Shown here: in pieces, positions 25,623-34,838 of the stretch
Numbering within the stretch: position 1 is the stretch's first letter
Layout: each line of letters starts with the position of its first letter
Assembly: GCF_037975215.1 (NCBI RefSeq)
Contig: NZ_CP150239.1
Location: forward strand, 410,001 to 474,000
Source: Solibacillus sp. FSL R5-0449
Lineage (GTDB): Bacteria; Bacillota; Bacilli; Bacillales_A; Planococcaceae
Length of the DNA stretch: 64,000 nucleotides
Direction of reading: 5' to 3'
Position numbers and translations under genes: made by a program
The notes under the pieces: generated by a model
Database searches by the model: none
Told to the model about the DNA's origin: nothing
What the model saw: only the letters and a program-made list of their open reading frames with translations

Positions 25623-26423
25623 ATGAAAACGATGCGCTCAGCGTTGGTCGTAGGTGCAACAGGATTGGTCGGTTCTTCGCTTGTGAAGTTATTATGCGAG
25701 AGTGAGGAGTATGCTGCAGTCAATGTCATTTCGAGAAGGCCGCTTGATTTTAAGCACCCGAAACTAGTTGTAAAGCTGTGTGAATTCGATCAGATTGCCG
25801 ACAAGGATATTGAATTTGCTCATGAGGTCTTTTGTTGTTTAGGTACGACAATGAAAAAAGCAGGATCAAAGCAGCAGTTTGAAAAGGTTGATTTTGAGTA
25901 TCCGCTGACGATTGCAGCAATCGCAAAAAATCGGGGAGTCGGTCATTTCATTGTCATTTCCGCAATGGGAGCAAATGAAAAGGCACTTGCTTATTATAGT
26001 AAGGTAAAGGGTAAATTGGAGGCAGAGCTCATTAAAATGGATTTTCCTCGTCTATCAATCGTTCGTCCATCACTCATTACAGGGGATCGCCCAGAATTCC
26101 GTCTAGGAGAAACAATAGGCGATAAAGTTTTAAAGGTACTTAACCCGGTTTTAGTAGGACCGCTGAAAAAACTGCATTCCATACCTGCAACGCAAATAGC
26201 TTTGGCAATGAAAGTTATTGCACTGTACGGGAAAGAGCAAAAAGTGGCAGTTTACTTATCCGATGAGCTGCTGGAAATGCAGATGCCTACAATCGAAAAG
26301 GAAGAAGCTTTATCAGATGAAGAAGTGACCTTTAACTGGGATAAATATAATGATGATCCATTGCCGCCAGTAAATCGTGAGGATAAAGAGGGACGACGGA
26401 TAAATGATGAGCGGGGGGAATAA
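25623..26423 (+). CDS. NAD(P)-binding atypical SDR, TIP30/HTATIP2-like
   Basis: A 266-residue Rossmann protein. It has the N-terminal dinucleotide motif VVGATGLVGSSLVKLL, then CCLGTTMKKAG, the active-site-like FIVISAMGANE and YYSKVKGKLE (YxxxK), and the family block IVRPSLITGDRPEFR. This is the oxidoreductase-like HTATIP2 group; the substrate is unknown. The start is the ATG at 25623 behind AGAGGAAAC; the frame upstream of it covers the divergent promoter. The intergenic space to the divergent GT-B-like gene is only about 110 bases. Confidence 0.88.
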   Translation: MKTMRSALVVGATGLVGSSLVKLLCESEEYAAVNVISRRPLDFKHPKLVVKLCEFDQIADKDIEFAHEVFCCLGTTMKKAGSKQQFEKVDFEYPLTIAAIAKNRGVGHFIVISAMGANEKALAYYSKVKGKLEAELIKMDFPRLSIVRPSLITGDRPEFRLGETIGDKVLKVLNPVLVGPLKKLHSIPATQIALAMKVIALYGKEQKVAVYLSDELLEMQMPTIEKEEALSDEEVTFNWDKYNDDPLPPVNREDKEGRRINDERGE

Positions 26424-26426
26424 GGT

Positions 26427-26512
26427 TGAAACCATCCTCATGTTGTATTTTGAAATCACGCTAATTTCCACTGAAATCACGATGTAAGACGAAAGACTGA
26501 AATTGAACTTTA
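26427..26512. repeat. Short repeat pair with 21-bp spacing, locus D (weak)
   Basis: TGAAATCACG occurs at 26451 and 26472, exactly 21 bases apart, with looser TGAAA copies at 26427 and 26498. It may be a degraded member of the same type of array as loci A-C, but the core differs. Confidence 0.35.
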
Positions 26513-26587
26513 CTAAGCAACTACCTATTAAAAAGCAATGTTATTCTGATACAATATGAGTACAATGATTTACATGGAGGAACATTT

Positions 26588-27142
26588 ATGAAAATATTAC
26601 TTGTCGATGGAACCATCTTTGGTCGTAAAACCGGAGTTCTTTTGGAACAGGTTCAACAATATATTCAAGCTTTCAACCCTTCGCTAGAATTAGAGATTTT
26701 ATACTTCTCCAAATTACAGCATCAAATACTAGACGGCAGCCCGTTAAATGATGATATGAAAAACATGATTCAAAAATTTGAAGAAGCGGATGCTTACATT
26801 TTCGCATCACCAATTTTCCAGGCATCGATCCCAGGCGTACTGAAAAATGCCTTTGATATGATTCCACCAAAAGCGTTACGTTACAAGCCGGCTGCTATGA
26901 TCGGTAATGGCGGAACATACCAGCATCATTTAGTACTGGAAACCCAATTACGTCCGATTCTTGATTACTTCCGATGCCTAGTTACACCAAACTATGTATA
27001 CACACACGCAGATCACTTTGATAAGGAAAATAAAATTATCGATGAAGATGTACACAACCGACTGCGTGAACTTGCACGCGTATTCGTTCAATATTGTGAA
27101 ATGACAAAAACATTATCAAAACAAGCAGTTGATATGCAATAG
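26588..27142 (+). CDS. NAD(P)H-dependent FMN reductase family protein
   Basis: A 184-residue flavodoxin-fold protein of the SsuE/NADPH-FMN reductase type. The N-terminal flavin-phosphate loop is KILLVDGTIFGRKTG, the flavin contact FASPIFQASIPGVLKNAFDM, and the late loop GNGGTYQHH. It would reduce free FMN or a small electron acceptor. The ATG follows GGAGGAAC. It is monocistronic with a following terminator. Confidence 0.88.
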   Translation: MKILLVDGTIFGRKTGVLLEQVQQYIQAFNPSLELEILYFSKLQHQILDGSPLNDDMKNMIQKFEEADAYIFASPIFQASIPGVLKNAFDMIPPKALRYKPAAMIGNGGTYQHHLVLETQLRPILDYFRCLVTPNYVYTHADHFDKENKIIDEDVHNRLRELARVFVQYCEMTKTLSKQAVDMQ

Positions 27143-27146
27143 CTAT

Positions 27147-27183
27147 GAGGAGCCTCCATTAATCGATGGAAGCTTCTTTTTTT
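27147..27183 (+). terminator. Terminator of the FMN reductase gene
   Basis: The imperfect stem GAGCCTCCAT/ATGGAAGCTTC is followed by TTTTTTT. Confidence 0.8.
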
Positions 27184-27422
27184 CTTCAGCAGACCCTTCA
27201 TATTTCTCCTCAAAAAGTTCATGAATATTTACTCGCGTATAATATATTTCTTTATTCATCATAATTTAAAGTTAGGAAGATGCTATAATGGTACTGTAAA
27301 AATTTGTAATGATGAGGAATCACAAATAATTTCATTTGAATCCACCGACATTTTGGAGTACCATGAATACTTATGTCAAAGTGAAGATTTTACTTCCGGA
27401 GCATTTGGAGGCGAACCGATAG

Positions 27423-29615
27423 ATGGAACAAACGATATGGCAACAGGAAGAGACACATTTAAAAGAAATCAGCGCTCTTCTCAAACAACAAATAAAGATA
27501 CAGTCCAATCATTTAAAAAAGCAAAAAGGCGACATTGTTGAGGAACGCTCACAAGCTTCTTCGGAATTTAACGATGTTTCAGGGGAAAGTGCCATCCAGT
27601 TTTCGCAAATGCTGCAAACAATGCAATTGCGCGAACGTGAGTATCTGAATGCCAGCGAACAATTAAGCAAAATGCAAATTTTATATAAAAGTCCGTATTT
27701 CGGGCGTATTTCAATTGAAAATGAAGAAGGCGAACGGGAACATTTATATATTGGTTTATCGACATTCCGCGAACCAAAAACGGATGATGTGCTGATTTAC
27801 GACTGGCGCGCACCGATTTCAAGCCTCTTTTATGAAAATAAAGTCGGGAAATCACGCTATCAAATTCCGGACGGAGAATATATTCCGGTTACGATTCAAG
27901 GCCGCCGCCAGTATAAAGTAAAGTATGACGAGCTGTTGCAAGTACTGGATGCCGATATTTATGTTGGTGATGAAGTGCTCCAAAGCCTGCTGTCGGATAC
28001 CGCAAAAGAAAAGATGAAATCGATTGTCGCAACAATCCAGAGCGACCAGAACATCGTCATCCGTTCTTCAAATAAAGATAATTTAATCGTACTCGGACCG
28101 CCTGGAAGCGGGAAAACCTCTGTTGCGATGCAGCGAATTGCGTATTTGCTGTATGAGTACCGCCAAACAATGAATGCACGTAGTATTCTGCTCATTTCAC
28201 CGTCTGACTTGTTCAATGACTACATTTCGAACGTATTGCCGGAACTTGGTGAGGATAATGTACAGCATACGACGTACTACCGTTTACTGCGCGATTTAAA
28301 ATTGTCTTATTATAAAGCAGAAACGAGCTACGAAAATATTGAACGACTTCAAAAGGCGAGTAAGGAAGAACGTGAGCACTATGCATTTAAAGGTTCACAT
28401 GCCTACGTAAAGCAATTGCTTAAATATATTGAAAGTCTCAAGAAGAGCGGCATGCCGTTTTATAATTTAAAGGTCGAAGGAAAGCTGTTCGTTTCCGCCA
28501 AAAAATTGACGGATCTGTTTTATGATAAGTTCGGCGCACTGGATATTGATTTTCGTCTGAAAAAAATTCGTACAGTACTGCTGGAAAAGATAGAGCAGGA
28601 AAAAGCAAAAGACCGCAAAGTATTGATGAAGGAATTAAGGTCGATCAATACGTATATCGGGACAGATAAGGAAATCGAGCAGCAGGCAAATGAGAAGCTG
28701 CAAAAAAGGTACGGCAAACTTGAAAGTGCGATTCATCAACTAGGGTTTGTCAATTTAAACAAAATGTATGTGCATTCGTTAACTTATCAAAACGATAATT
28801 TAAAAACGCAAATGATTCAGGCAGCAACGACTGAAACACTGAAACAACGCATATTATATTACGAAGATTTGGCACCCATCATGTATATGCAAGCTGTTGT
28901 AAAAGGCTTATATACGGATAATACGATCAAACATATTGTCATTGATGAAATCCAGGACTATTCGTATTTGCAGCTGTTGGTGATTAAAGCGATGCACCCG
29001 AAAGCGCATTACACATTGCTCGGGGATAAAAACCAGGTCGTGCATCCGCAAATGAAGGACTCGCTTGCAGGTCCATTGTCCAAGCACTTCAAAGCAGTCG
29101 AACTAAACAAATCGTATCGTTCGACAAATGAAATTACCGATTTTATGAGCGCAATTTTAAATAATACAACAACAGAATCGCTTGGTGTATCAGGGGATAA
29201 GCCGCAAATTATTGAAACAAATGCAGTGCGCGAAACCCTTATCCAGCTTGTTAATACGCATTATAAAGAAGAGGAAAGCTTCGTCATTTTATGCAAAAAT
29301 AAGCTGGCATCCGAACAATTGTACAAGGAATTAAAACCGCTTCTTCCCCAGCTCCAGCTCGTTACTGAAGAGCAGAAGGTATATATGAAGGGGCTGCTCA
29401 TCATGCCAGGCTATATGGCGAAAGGTTTTGAGTTTACAACAGTTCTAGTAGCAGATGCGAATGCCAATGTATACAGGGAAGAGATGGATGCGTATTTACT
29501 GTATACAATTGCTTCACGTGCGACACGTCAATTATTTTTAGTAACGGACGGAACATTGCCAAAAGCGCTTGCACACATCGGTGAACAGTATTATCGTAAA
29601 GAAGTGAACATTTAG
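27423..29615 (+). CDS. helD: HelD-type RNA polymerase-recycling ATPase, copy 1
   Basis: A 730-residue superfamily 1-like motor. The N-terminal antiparallel coiled coil (about 1-90) enters the polymerase secondary channel in HelD structures. Next comes DVLIYDWRAPISSLFY, Walker A GPPGSGKT (225-232), motif II IDEIQDYSYLQ and late motifs LNKSYRS and KGFEFTTVLVAD. HelD releases stalled or inactive polymerase from nucleic acid using ATP. GGAGG lies about 12 bases before the ATG. A second, divergent copy is encoded at 51673-53988. The uppP gene follows after 49 bases. Confidence 0.93.
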   Translation: MEQTIWQQEETHLKEISALLKQQIKIQSNHLKKQKGDIVEERSQASSEFNDVSGESAIQFSQMLQTMQLREREYLNASEQLSKMQILYKSPYFGRISIENEEGEREHLYIGLSTFREPKTDDVLIYDWRAPISSLFYENKVGKSRYQIPDGEYIPVTIQGRRQYKVKYDELLQVLDADIYVGDEVLQSLLSDTAKEKMKSIVATIQSDQNIVIRSSNKDNLIVLGPPGSGKTSVAMQRIAYLLYEYRQTMNARSILLISPSDLFNDYISNVLPELGEDNVQHTTYYRLLRDLKLSYYKAETSYENIERLQKASKEEREHYAFKGSHAYVKQLLKYIESLKKSGMPFYNLKVEGKLFVSAKKLTDLFYDKFGALDIDFRLKKIRTVLLEKIEQEKAKDRKVLMKELRSINTYIGTDKEIEQQANEKLQKRYGKLESAIHQLGFVNLNKMYVHSLTYQNDNLKTQMIQAATTETLKQRILYYEDLAPIMYMQAVVKGLYTDNTIKHIVIDEIQDYSYLQLLVIKAMHPKAHYTLLGDKNQVVHPQMKDSLAGPLSKHFKAVELNKSYRSTNEITDFMSAILNNTTTESLGVSGDKPQIIETNAVRETLIQLVNTHYKEEESFVILCKNKLASEQLYKELKPLLPQLQLVTEEQKVYMKGLLIMPGYMAKGFEFTTVLVADANANVYREEMDAYLLYTIASRATRQLFLVTDGTLPKALAHIGEQYYRKEVNI

Positions 29616-29664
29616 GCGGTTTTTTACGTCTAACAGAAAAGGACTACTTTTTTAGGAGATACAA

Positions 29665-30480
29665 ATGGAAAATTTTGATTTAATTTTAGTTTTAAAGCAT
29701 TTTATTATCGGTATTGTTCAAGGATTAACGGAACCGATTCCGGTGTCGTCAAGTGGGCATGTCATGATTGTCAGTGAACTTCTAGGAATGGGAGAACAGG
29801 GCTTCACATTCGCGATTTTGACAAATACAGCTTCACTGATTGCGATTATGTTTATTTACCGAGAAGATATTATACGGTTAATTACAGGATTTTTAATGTT
29901 TATTAAAACACGCAATCGTCGTTACCGTACGGACTTTAATTTTGCACTTTACATCATTATCGGCTCGATTCCGGCAGGGGTTTTAGGTGTACTGCTGAGT
30001 GATGTTATTGCGGATAATGTAAGCATGACGACAATCGCGATTATGCTGTTTGTGACAGGGATTGCACTATGGTTAATCCGTAATCTGCGCGGAACAAAAC
30101 GTGATGGCGATTTATCGGCAAAAGATGCCCTATTAGTAGGTTTTGGGCAGGCAGCTGCATTAACACCGGGAATTAGCCGATCAGGTGCAACAATTATTTC
30201 ATCTATCGCTGTCGGAATGAAACAGGAAACGGCACTGCGTTTCTCATTCATGCTGTATATTCCGGTTAGTCTAGGCGGTGTTGTATTAGGGTTTACAGAC
30301 TTCCTGGATGAGCCAAACAAAGCGGATTTAGCCATTCCGTATACAGTCACATTCCTTGCGACATTATTTATGACATATTTCGCCATGCGATGGTTCATGG
30401 GTATTATGAAAAACGGAAAGCTGCATTACTTCACGTATTACTGCTTTTTAGTTGGTATTTTATTATTAATATTCTATTAG
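29665..30480 (+). CDS. uppP: Undecaprenyl-diphosphate phosphatase (UppP/BacA)
   Basis: A 271-residue membrane enzyme that dephosphorylates undecaprenyl diphosphate so the lipid carrier can be reused for wall synthesis. It may give bacitracin tolerance. Signature motifs are GIVQGLTEPIPVSSSGH (about 16-32) and ALTPGISRSGATI in the second half, with about eight membrane segments. AGGAGAT precedes the ATG. The gap to helD is 49 bases with no terminator, so the two may be co-transcribed. Confidence 0.96.
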   Translation: MENFDLILVLKHFIIGIVQGLTEPIPVSSSGHVMIVSELLGMGEQGFTFAILTNTASLIAIMFIYREDIIRLITGFLMFIKTRNRRYRTDFNFALYIIIGSIPAGVLGVLLSDVIADNVSMTTIAIMLFVTGIALWLIRNLRGTKRDGDLSAKDALLVGFGQAAALTPGISRSGATIISSIAVGMKQETALRFSFMLYIPVSLGGVVLGFTDFLDEPNKADLAIPYTVTFLATLFMTYFAMRWFMGIMKNGKLHYFTYYCFLVGILLLIFY

Positions 30481-30491
30481 AACAGATTAAG

Positions 30492-30530
30492 CACGCTTGT
30501 AGTCTTGAAGACTATGAAGCGTGTTTTTTT
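30492..30530 (+). terminator. Terminator of uppP
   Basis: The stem CACGCTTGTAGTC/GACTATGAAGCGTG is followed by TTTTTTT. Confidence 0.9.
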
Positions 30531-30632
30531 GTTTTGTTTTTTCGAGTCGGTGCATAACCTGATTTATAAGCGTTCTCAAGCGATTAAGCACTCCTGTTTC
30601 CTTTAAAATTCAAATTAGATTGTAAAAAAATA

Positions 30633-30661
30633 TTGACAAATAGAGCAAATTTCTATTTAAT
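30633..30661 (+). promoter_or_regulatory. Promoter of the marR-MFS operon
   Basis: -35 TTGACA (30633-30638), 17-bp spacer, -10 TTTAAT (30656-30661). Confidence 0.7.
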
Positions 30662-30663
30662 TA

Positions 30664-30678
30664 GTTAGGTTAACTAAC
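30664..30678. promoter_or_regulatory. Putative MarR operator
   Basis: The inverted repeat GTTAG-GTTAA-CTAAC lies just downstream of the -10 box, over the expected start of transcription, and before a marR gene. This is the classic place for autorepression. Confidence 0.6.
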
Positions 30679-30710
30679 CATTTTGGATGAAATAGGGAGG
30701 TAATTTAATT

Positions 30711-31127
30711 ATGACTTTCTTTTTACAATTGCACCGTTTTCATAAACGCTATATGCAGCGTCTGACTAATATACTGGCAGTGCATGAACTGTCCAATGCC
30801 AACTGGTCTCTAATGCAATATTTGGCGAATGAAGATCTGGCAACAATGAGTCAGATCGCGAAATATTGGGATGTTGAGAAGCCGACTGTTTCTGCAAATG
30901 TTAAGACATTGACGAAACTGGAGATTATTCAAATGAAACAAGGCAATGACAGAAGGGAAAAATATATAAGTTTGACGGAAAAAGGAGAAAGATTGTATGA
31001 AAATATTTCCCCGGAAATTAAATTTCTACAAAATCAGCTATTAAACAACCTGTCAGACGAACAACAGGAGCTTTTCGAAAAAGCCTTGTCTGATATGGAG
31101 AAAATATTGAAAGAAGGGCTAGAATGA
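30711..31127 (+). CDS. MarR family transcriptional regulator
   Basis: A 138-residue winged-helix regulator. The recognition region is MSQIAKYWDVEKPTVSANVKTLTKLEIIQ, and the wing carries NDRREKYISLTEKG. It probably represses its own operon from the GTTAG/CTAAC operator; the inducer would be a substrate of the co-transcribed pump. It overlaps the MFS gene by 4 bases (ATGA), so the two are translationally coupled. Confidence 0.92.
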   Translation: MTFFLQLHRFHKRYMQRLTNILAVHELSNANWSLMQYLANEDLATMSQIAKYWDVEKPTVSANVKTLTKLEIIQMKQGNDRREKYISLTEKGERLYENISPEIKFLQNQLLNNLSDEQQELFEKALSDMEKILKEGLE

Positions 31128-32311
31128 GTGAAGTAAAAGAACCAATCTGGACGAAGGATTTTATCATTGTATCAATCATTAACTTTATAGCGATCTTAAT
31201 ATTCTTCCTGCTAATGGTGACCATTTCAAGTTATGCGGTAGAAACGTATCAAGTTTCAACAAGTATTGCAGGACTTGTTTCAAGTATTTTTATTATCGGG
31301 TCATTGATCGGCCGATTAGGAGCAGGGCGTCTCATCAGTAATATTGGTCCACAGAAGATGCTTTTAATTGGTCTTATCGTATTTTTCGTATCTACAACAC
31401 TTTATTTAATGGAATGGGGCGTTGTTTATTTATTGATCGTCCGCTTATTGCAAGGGGTTGCGGTCGGAACAGTCGGAACAGCGACAGGTACGATTGTTGC
31501 TATGATATTACCGGCATCACGTAAAGGGGAAGGAATTGGATACTTTAGTTTAAGTGCCATTTTGGCAACAGCAATCGGTCCGTTTGTCGGCATGTTCATG
31601 CTGAAGCTTGAAAACGGCTTTGATGTCATTTTCTATATGAACACGGCCCTTTCACTTATTTTACTGGTCGCTTATTTCTTTGTTAAAATTTCTTTACCAC
31701 AACCAAATAAACAAAACGGAAGTGAGCCTGAGAAGCTTTCATTCCTTGAAAAATTCATCGAACCAAAAGCGCTTCCTATTTCATTTATTGCCTTATTAAT
31801 CGGCTTTGCATACTCGGGAGTTATGACATTCATTACGTTTTATGCACGAGAAATCAATTTAGTGGAAGCGGCAAGCTACTTTTTCTTAGCTTATGCGGGG
31901 ATTGTCGTTATTTCCCGTCCGATTACCGGGAAAATGATGGATGTGCGCGGTCCAAATATTATTGTTTATCCATGTCTTATCGTTTTTGCAATTGGTATGC
32001 TGCTGTTCAGTCAGGCATCAGCAGGCTGGATGCTGTTACTTGCAGCTGTCCTGATTGGCTTTGGTTACGGGAACTTTAATTCCATTGCGCAAACGATTGC
32101 TGTTAAAGTGACGGAGCCGCATCGGTTCGGCTTAGCAACATCAACATACTTCATTTTATATGATTTAGGGTTAGGTGTCGGGCCATTTATTTTAGGTATG
32201 ATTGAACCTTATACAACATACCGCACAATATTCGTATCGATGATTCCGCTCATTCTTATCTGTATTCCGCTTTACTATATATTAGTAGCGAGAAAACGGA
32301 AAATTGCATAG
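31124..32311 (+). CDS. MFS transporter (drug:H+ antiporter type)
   Basis: A 395-residue major facilitator with 12 predicted membrane segments. MFS motif A-like GSLIGRLGAGRL lies in loop 2-3, with RLLQGVAVGTVGTATGTIVA in segment 4-5, and a second half with GIVVISRPITGKMMD. Pairing with an overlapping MarR repressor suggests an inducible efflux pump for a toxic compound. Substrate is not predictable. Confidence 0.92.
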   Translation: MSEVKEPIWTKDFIIVSIINFIAILIFFLLMVTISSYAVETYQVSTSIAGLVSSIFIIGSLIGRLGAGRLISNIGPQKMLLIGLIVFFVSTTLYLMEWGVVYLLIVRLLQGVAVGTVGTATGTIVAMILPASRKGEGIGYFSLSAILATAIGPFVGMFMLKLENGFDVIFYMNTALSLILLVAYFFVKISLPQPNKQNGSEPEKLSFLEKFIEPKALPISFIALLIGFAYSGVMTFITFYAREINLVEAASYFFLAYAGIVVISRPITGKMMDVRGPNIIVYPCLIVFAIGMLLFSQASAGWMLLLAAVLIGFGYGNFNSIAQTIAVKVTEPHRFGLATSTYFILYDLGLGVGPFILGMIEPYTTYRTIFVSMIPLILICIPLYYILVARKRKIA

Positions 32312-32366
32312 GTTCTGTCAAGGTAATTAGTCAAATTGACAGCTTCATGTCAGAAACTTACTAACA

Positions 32367-32408
32367 ATAAGCATGTATCTTCTTAAAAGGTACATGCTTA
32401 TTGTTTAT
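32367..32408 (+). terminator. Terminator of the marR-MFS operon
   Basis: A perfect 12-bp stem AATAAGCATGTA/TACATGCTTATT is followed by TTGTTTATT. Confidence 0.8.
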
Positions 32409-32461
32409 TCAGAAAGAAAGTGATAAAATTTTGAAAATTACAAAAAGGAAGAGAGTTCACT

Positions 32462-33628
32462 ATGCAATATTCTGATAGTATTTTAAAAACACCGTCATCA
32501 TTCATCCGAAATATTTTAAAGGTAACGGATGCACACGATGTCATTTCATTTGCGGGAGGCTTGCCAAATCCAATCTCATTTCCAATTGATGAGTTAAAGC
32601 AGTCGGTAAATGATGCAATTGATACAAATGGTGCAAAGGTATTTCAATATTCTACGACACAAGGCTATTTGCCGCTACGTCAGTATATTGCAGACAAATA
32701 TAATAACAAACAATCGAATTTAAACTATACAGCAGATGATGTACTTATAACGACTGGATCCCAGCAGGCGTTGGAGCTTATTTCCAAAGTTTTGCTAAAC
32801 AAAGGGGACGGGGTTGTCATTGAGGAACCCGGCTATTTAGGAGCCATCCAAGCATTTACATTACGTGAACCAAGTTTCTACGGTGTAACACTTGAAACAG
32901 AAGGTATGAATGTAGAACAGTTGAAGGATGCGCTAAAACAGCCAAATGTGAAAATGGTTTATACCGTTCCGAACTTCCAAAATCCTACCGGGTTAACATA
33001 TACGAAAGAGCGCCGCGAAGAAGTTTTTGAAGCGGTAAAAGATCACGATGTCATTTTTATCGAGGATGATCCGTACGGCGAGCTTCGTTTCACTGGGGAG
33101 CACTTGCCGTATATCGCAGCAGGAAAAATGACAAACAGTGTCGTATTAGGTTCGTTTTCAAAAACGGTTACACCGGGGATGCGCCTAGGCTATATTTTGA
33201 CGAAAAACAAAGAACTACTGGATCATGTCGAAACAGCGAAGCAGGCGACGGATTTGCATACAAACATTTTCGGACAATACATTCTGCATCAGTATTTAAC
33301 GACTAATGAGTATGAAGCACATGTTGAAAAAATTATAGCGCTCTACAAAACACAAGCGGACACAATGCTTGCTGCTATGGAAAAGTACTTCCCGCCATAT
33401 GTGAACTACACGAAACCTGAAGGCGGTATGTTTGTATGGGTTACACTTCCGGAAGGCGTAAATGCACTTGAAAAATTTGCGGAAGCAATGGAGAAAAAAG
33501 TAGCATTCGTACCGGGAAATCCATTTTATACCGACAGAGAATCGGTAAATACACTACGCCTGAACTATACAAATGCAACACCTGAAATTATCGAAGAGGG
33601 TATTAAACGTTTAGCGGAAATTTTATAA
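32462..33628 (+). CDS. PLP-dependent aminotransferase, class I/II (2-aminoadipate/aromatic type)
   Basis: A 388-residue fold-type I aminotransferase. Motifs include ISFAGGLPNPISFP at the N-terminus, YTVPNFQNPTGLTY, D203 in FIEDDPYGELRF and the PLP lysine K234 in LGSFSKTVTPGMRLGY. This pattern belongs to the LysN/MocR-like group that handles 2-aminoadipate, branched or aromatic amino acids. The exact substrate is unknown. GGAAGAG precedes the ATG. It is monocistronic. Confidence 0.93.
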   Translation: MQYSDSILKTPSSFIRNILKVTDAHDVISFAGGLPNPISFPIDELKQSVNDAIDTNGAKVFQYSTTQGYLPLRQYIADKYNNKQSNLNYTADDVLITTGSQQALELISKVLLNKGDGVVIEEPGYLGAIQAFTLREPSFYGVTLETEGMNVEQLKDALKQPNVKMVYTVPNFQNPTGLTYTKERREEVFEAVKDHDVIFIEDDPYGELRFTGEHLPYIAAGKMTNSVVLGSFSKTVTPGMRLGYILTKNKELLDHVETAKQATDLHTNIFGQYILHQYLTTNEYEAHVEKIIALYKTQADTMLAAMEKYFPPYVNYTKPEGGMFVWVTLPEGVNALEKFAEAMEKKVAFVPGNPFYTDRESVNTLRLNYTNATPEIIEEGIKRLAEIL

Positions 33629-33640
33629 TGTATATTTAGG

Positions 33641-33685
33641 GAAGCTATTGCTTGGAGGAATCCGAGTGATAGCTTTCTTTTATTT
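33641..33685 (+). terminator. Terminator of the aminotransferase gene
   Basis: The stem GAAGCTATTGCT/AGTGATAGCTTTC is followed by TTTTATTT. Confidence 0.75.
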
Positions 33686-33766
33686 AAAAATTCACAGAAG
33701 TACAAATGGAAAATAATAGTATAATAATATTAATTGTCAAAACGCGATATGAAGGGGTGCAATAAT

Positions 33767-34699
33767 TTGAAAATTATGTTTGAATCGATTACCGAATTTG
33801 GCGATATACTTTTACCTGCATTTGAAGTAGAAGTACAATCACCGTCAATCAATCTATATACAGATGTGACAAAAATTAATTACATCATCAAACAATTATC
33901 ATCAACATCAGAAATTTATGTACATCAGCAGGAGACTGGACATTATGAGCGCTTAACTGTAGAAGAAACGTTTCGATTTTATTTGAATTTACATAATCGA
34001 GGAGATTCAGTGGAGTCACTCATCCGGGAATTCGGTTTAGAACAACTGAAAAAAGTACGTGTGGAAAAGTTAACATTAAGCGAACGCCGTTTATTAGGAT
34101 TTTTAAGAGTATACATACAGCAACATGATGTAATAGCTTTGATCGAACCGTTCCAAAATTTACAGCAAGACGAACGTAAAGTCATTTTGCATTTAATTTC
34201 AAAATTACAGCATTCGGGAAAGAAAACGATATTACTTTCGAATAACTTAGAGCACTTAATCCATTTAGAAGGGGAAATCTTCAGACTGGATCAAGAAGGG
34301 CTACATCCGCTTGATGTGAAAGAAGAGCAAATAGAACAAGCAGCTACAGAACCTGTTCAGCTTAAAATCGAAAAGATCCCTACAAAGAAAAATGAAAAAA
34401 TCATCTTATTTAATCCGCCGGAAATCGATTATATCGAAAGTGTCGAGGGGGAAGTATTTGTTTATGTTGCCGGAGAAAGATACCCGTGCACACTAACTTT
34501 GAGTGAACTTGAAAAGCGGTTACATCATTTCGGATTTTTCCGCTGTCACCGCTCCTATATCGTCAATTTGCAAAAAGTAAGGGAAATAATTACGTGGACT
34601 CGCAATAGTTACAGCTTATCTCTTCAAGGTACAAACAAATCGGAAGTGCCATTATCACGCACAAAACTTACGGAGTTAAAAGAAATTGTCGGAATATAG
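33767..34699 (+). CDS. LytTR DNA-binding regulator with degenerate ABC-ATPase domain
   Basis: A 310-residue protein. Residues about 1-190 have the outline of an ABC nucleotide-binding domain: a signature-like LTLSERRLLGFLRVYIQQH, a Walker-B-like VIALIEPFQNLQQDERK and ILLSNNLEHLIHLEG. There is no Walker A; the P-loop position reads NLYTDVTKIN, so it should not hydrolyse ATP. Residues about 210-310 are a LytTR domain (IDYIESVEGEVFVY, FFRCHRSYIVNLQKV). The start is TTG at 33767, 9 bases after AAGGGG. It precedes an ABC exporter operon and probably regulates it. Confidence 0.85.
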   Translation: MKIMFESITEFGDILLPAFEVEVQSPSINLYTDVTKINYIIKQLSSTSEIYVHQQETGHYERLTVEETFRFYLNLHNRGDSVESLIREFGLEQLKKVRVEKLTLSERRLLGFLRVYIQQHDVIALIEPFQNLQQDERKVILHLISKLQHSGKKTILLSNNLEHLIHLEGEIFRLDQEGLHPLDVKEEQIEQAATEPVQLKIEKIPTKKNEKIILFNPPEIDYIESVEGEVFVYVAGERYPCTLTLSELEKRLHHFGFFRCHRSYIVNLQKVREIITWTRNSYSLSLQGTNKSEVPLSRTKLTELKEIVGI

Positions 34700-34838
34700 A
34701 TTTCCTGGGAAATAGTGCGTACAATTCATCGAGCTATAACACCAAACACCATCAATTTGCGACAATTCACCGTCGAAATAATGCCGTCCTTCCTGTTTTT
34801 CTTTAAATTAAAGGTAACAACAAACGAGGGAGGAACAA

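Noticed and set aside
27221-27541. 106-codon frame before helD
   Set aside because: It overlaps the helD start in another frame, and its composition is not protein-like.
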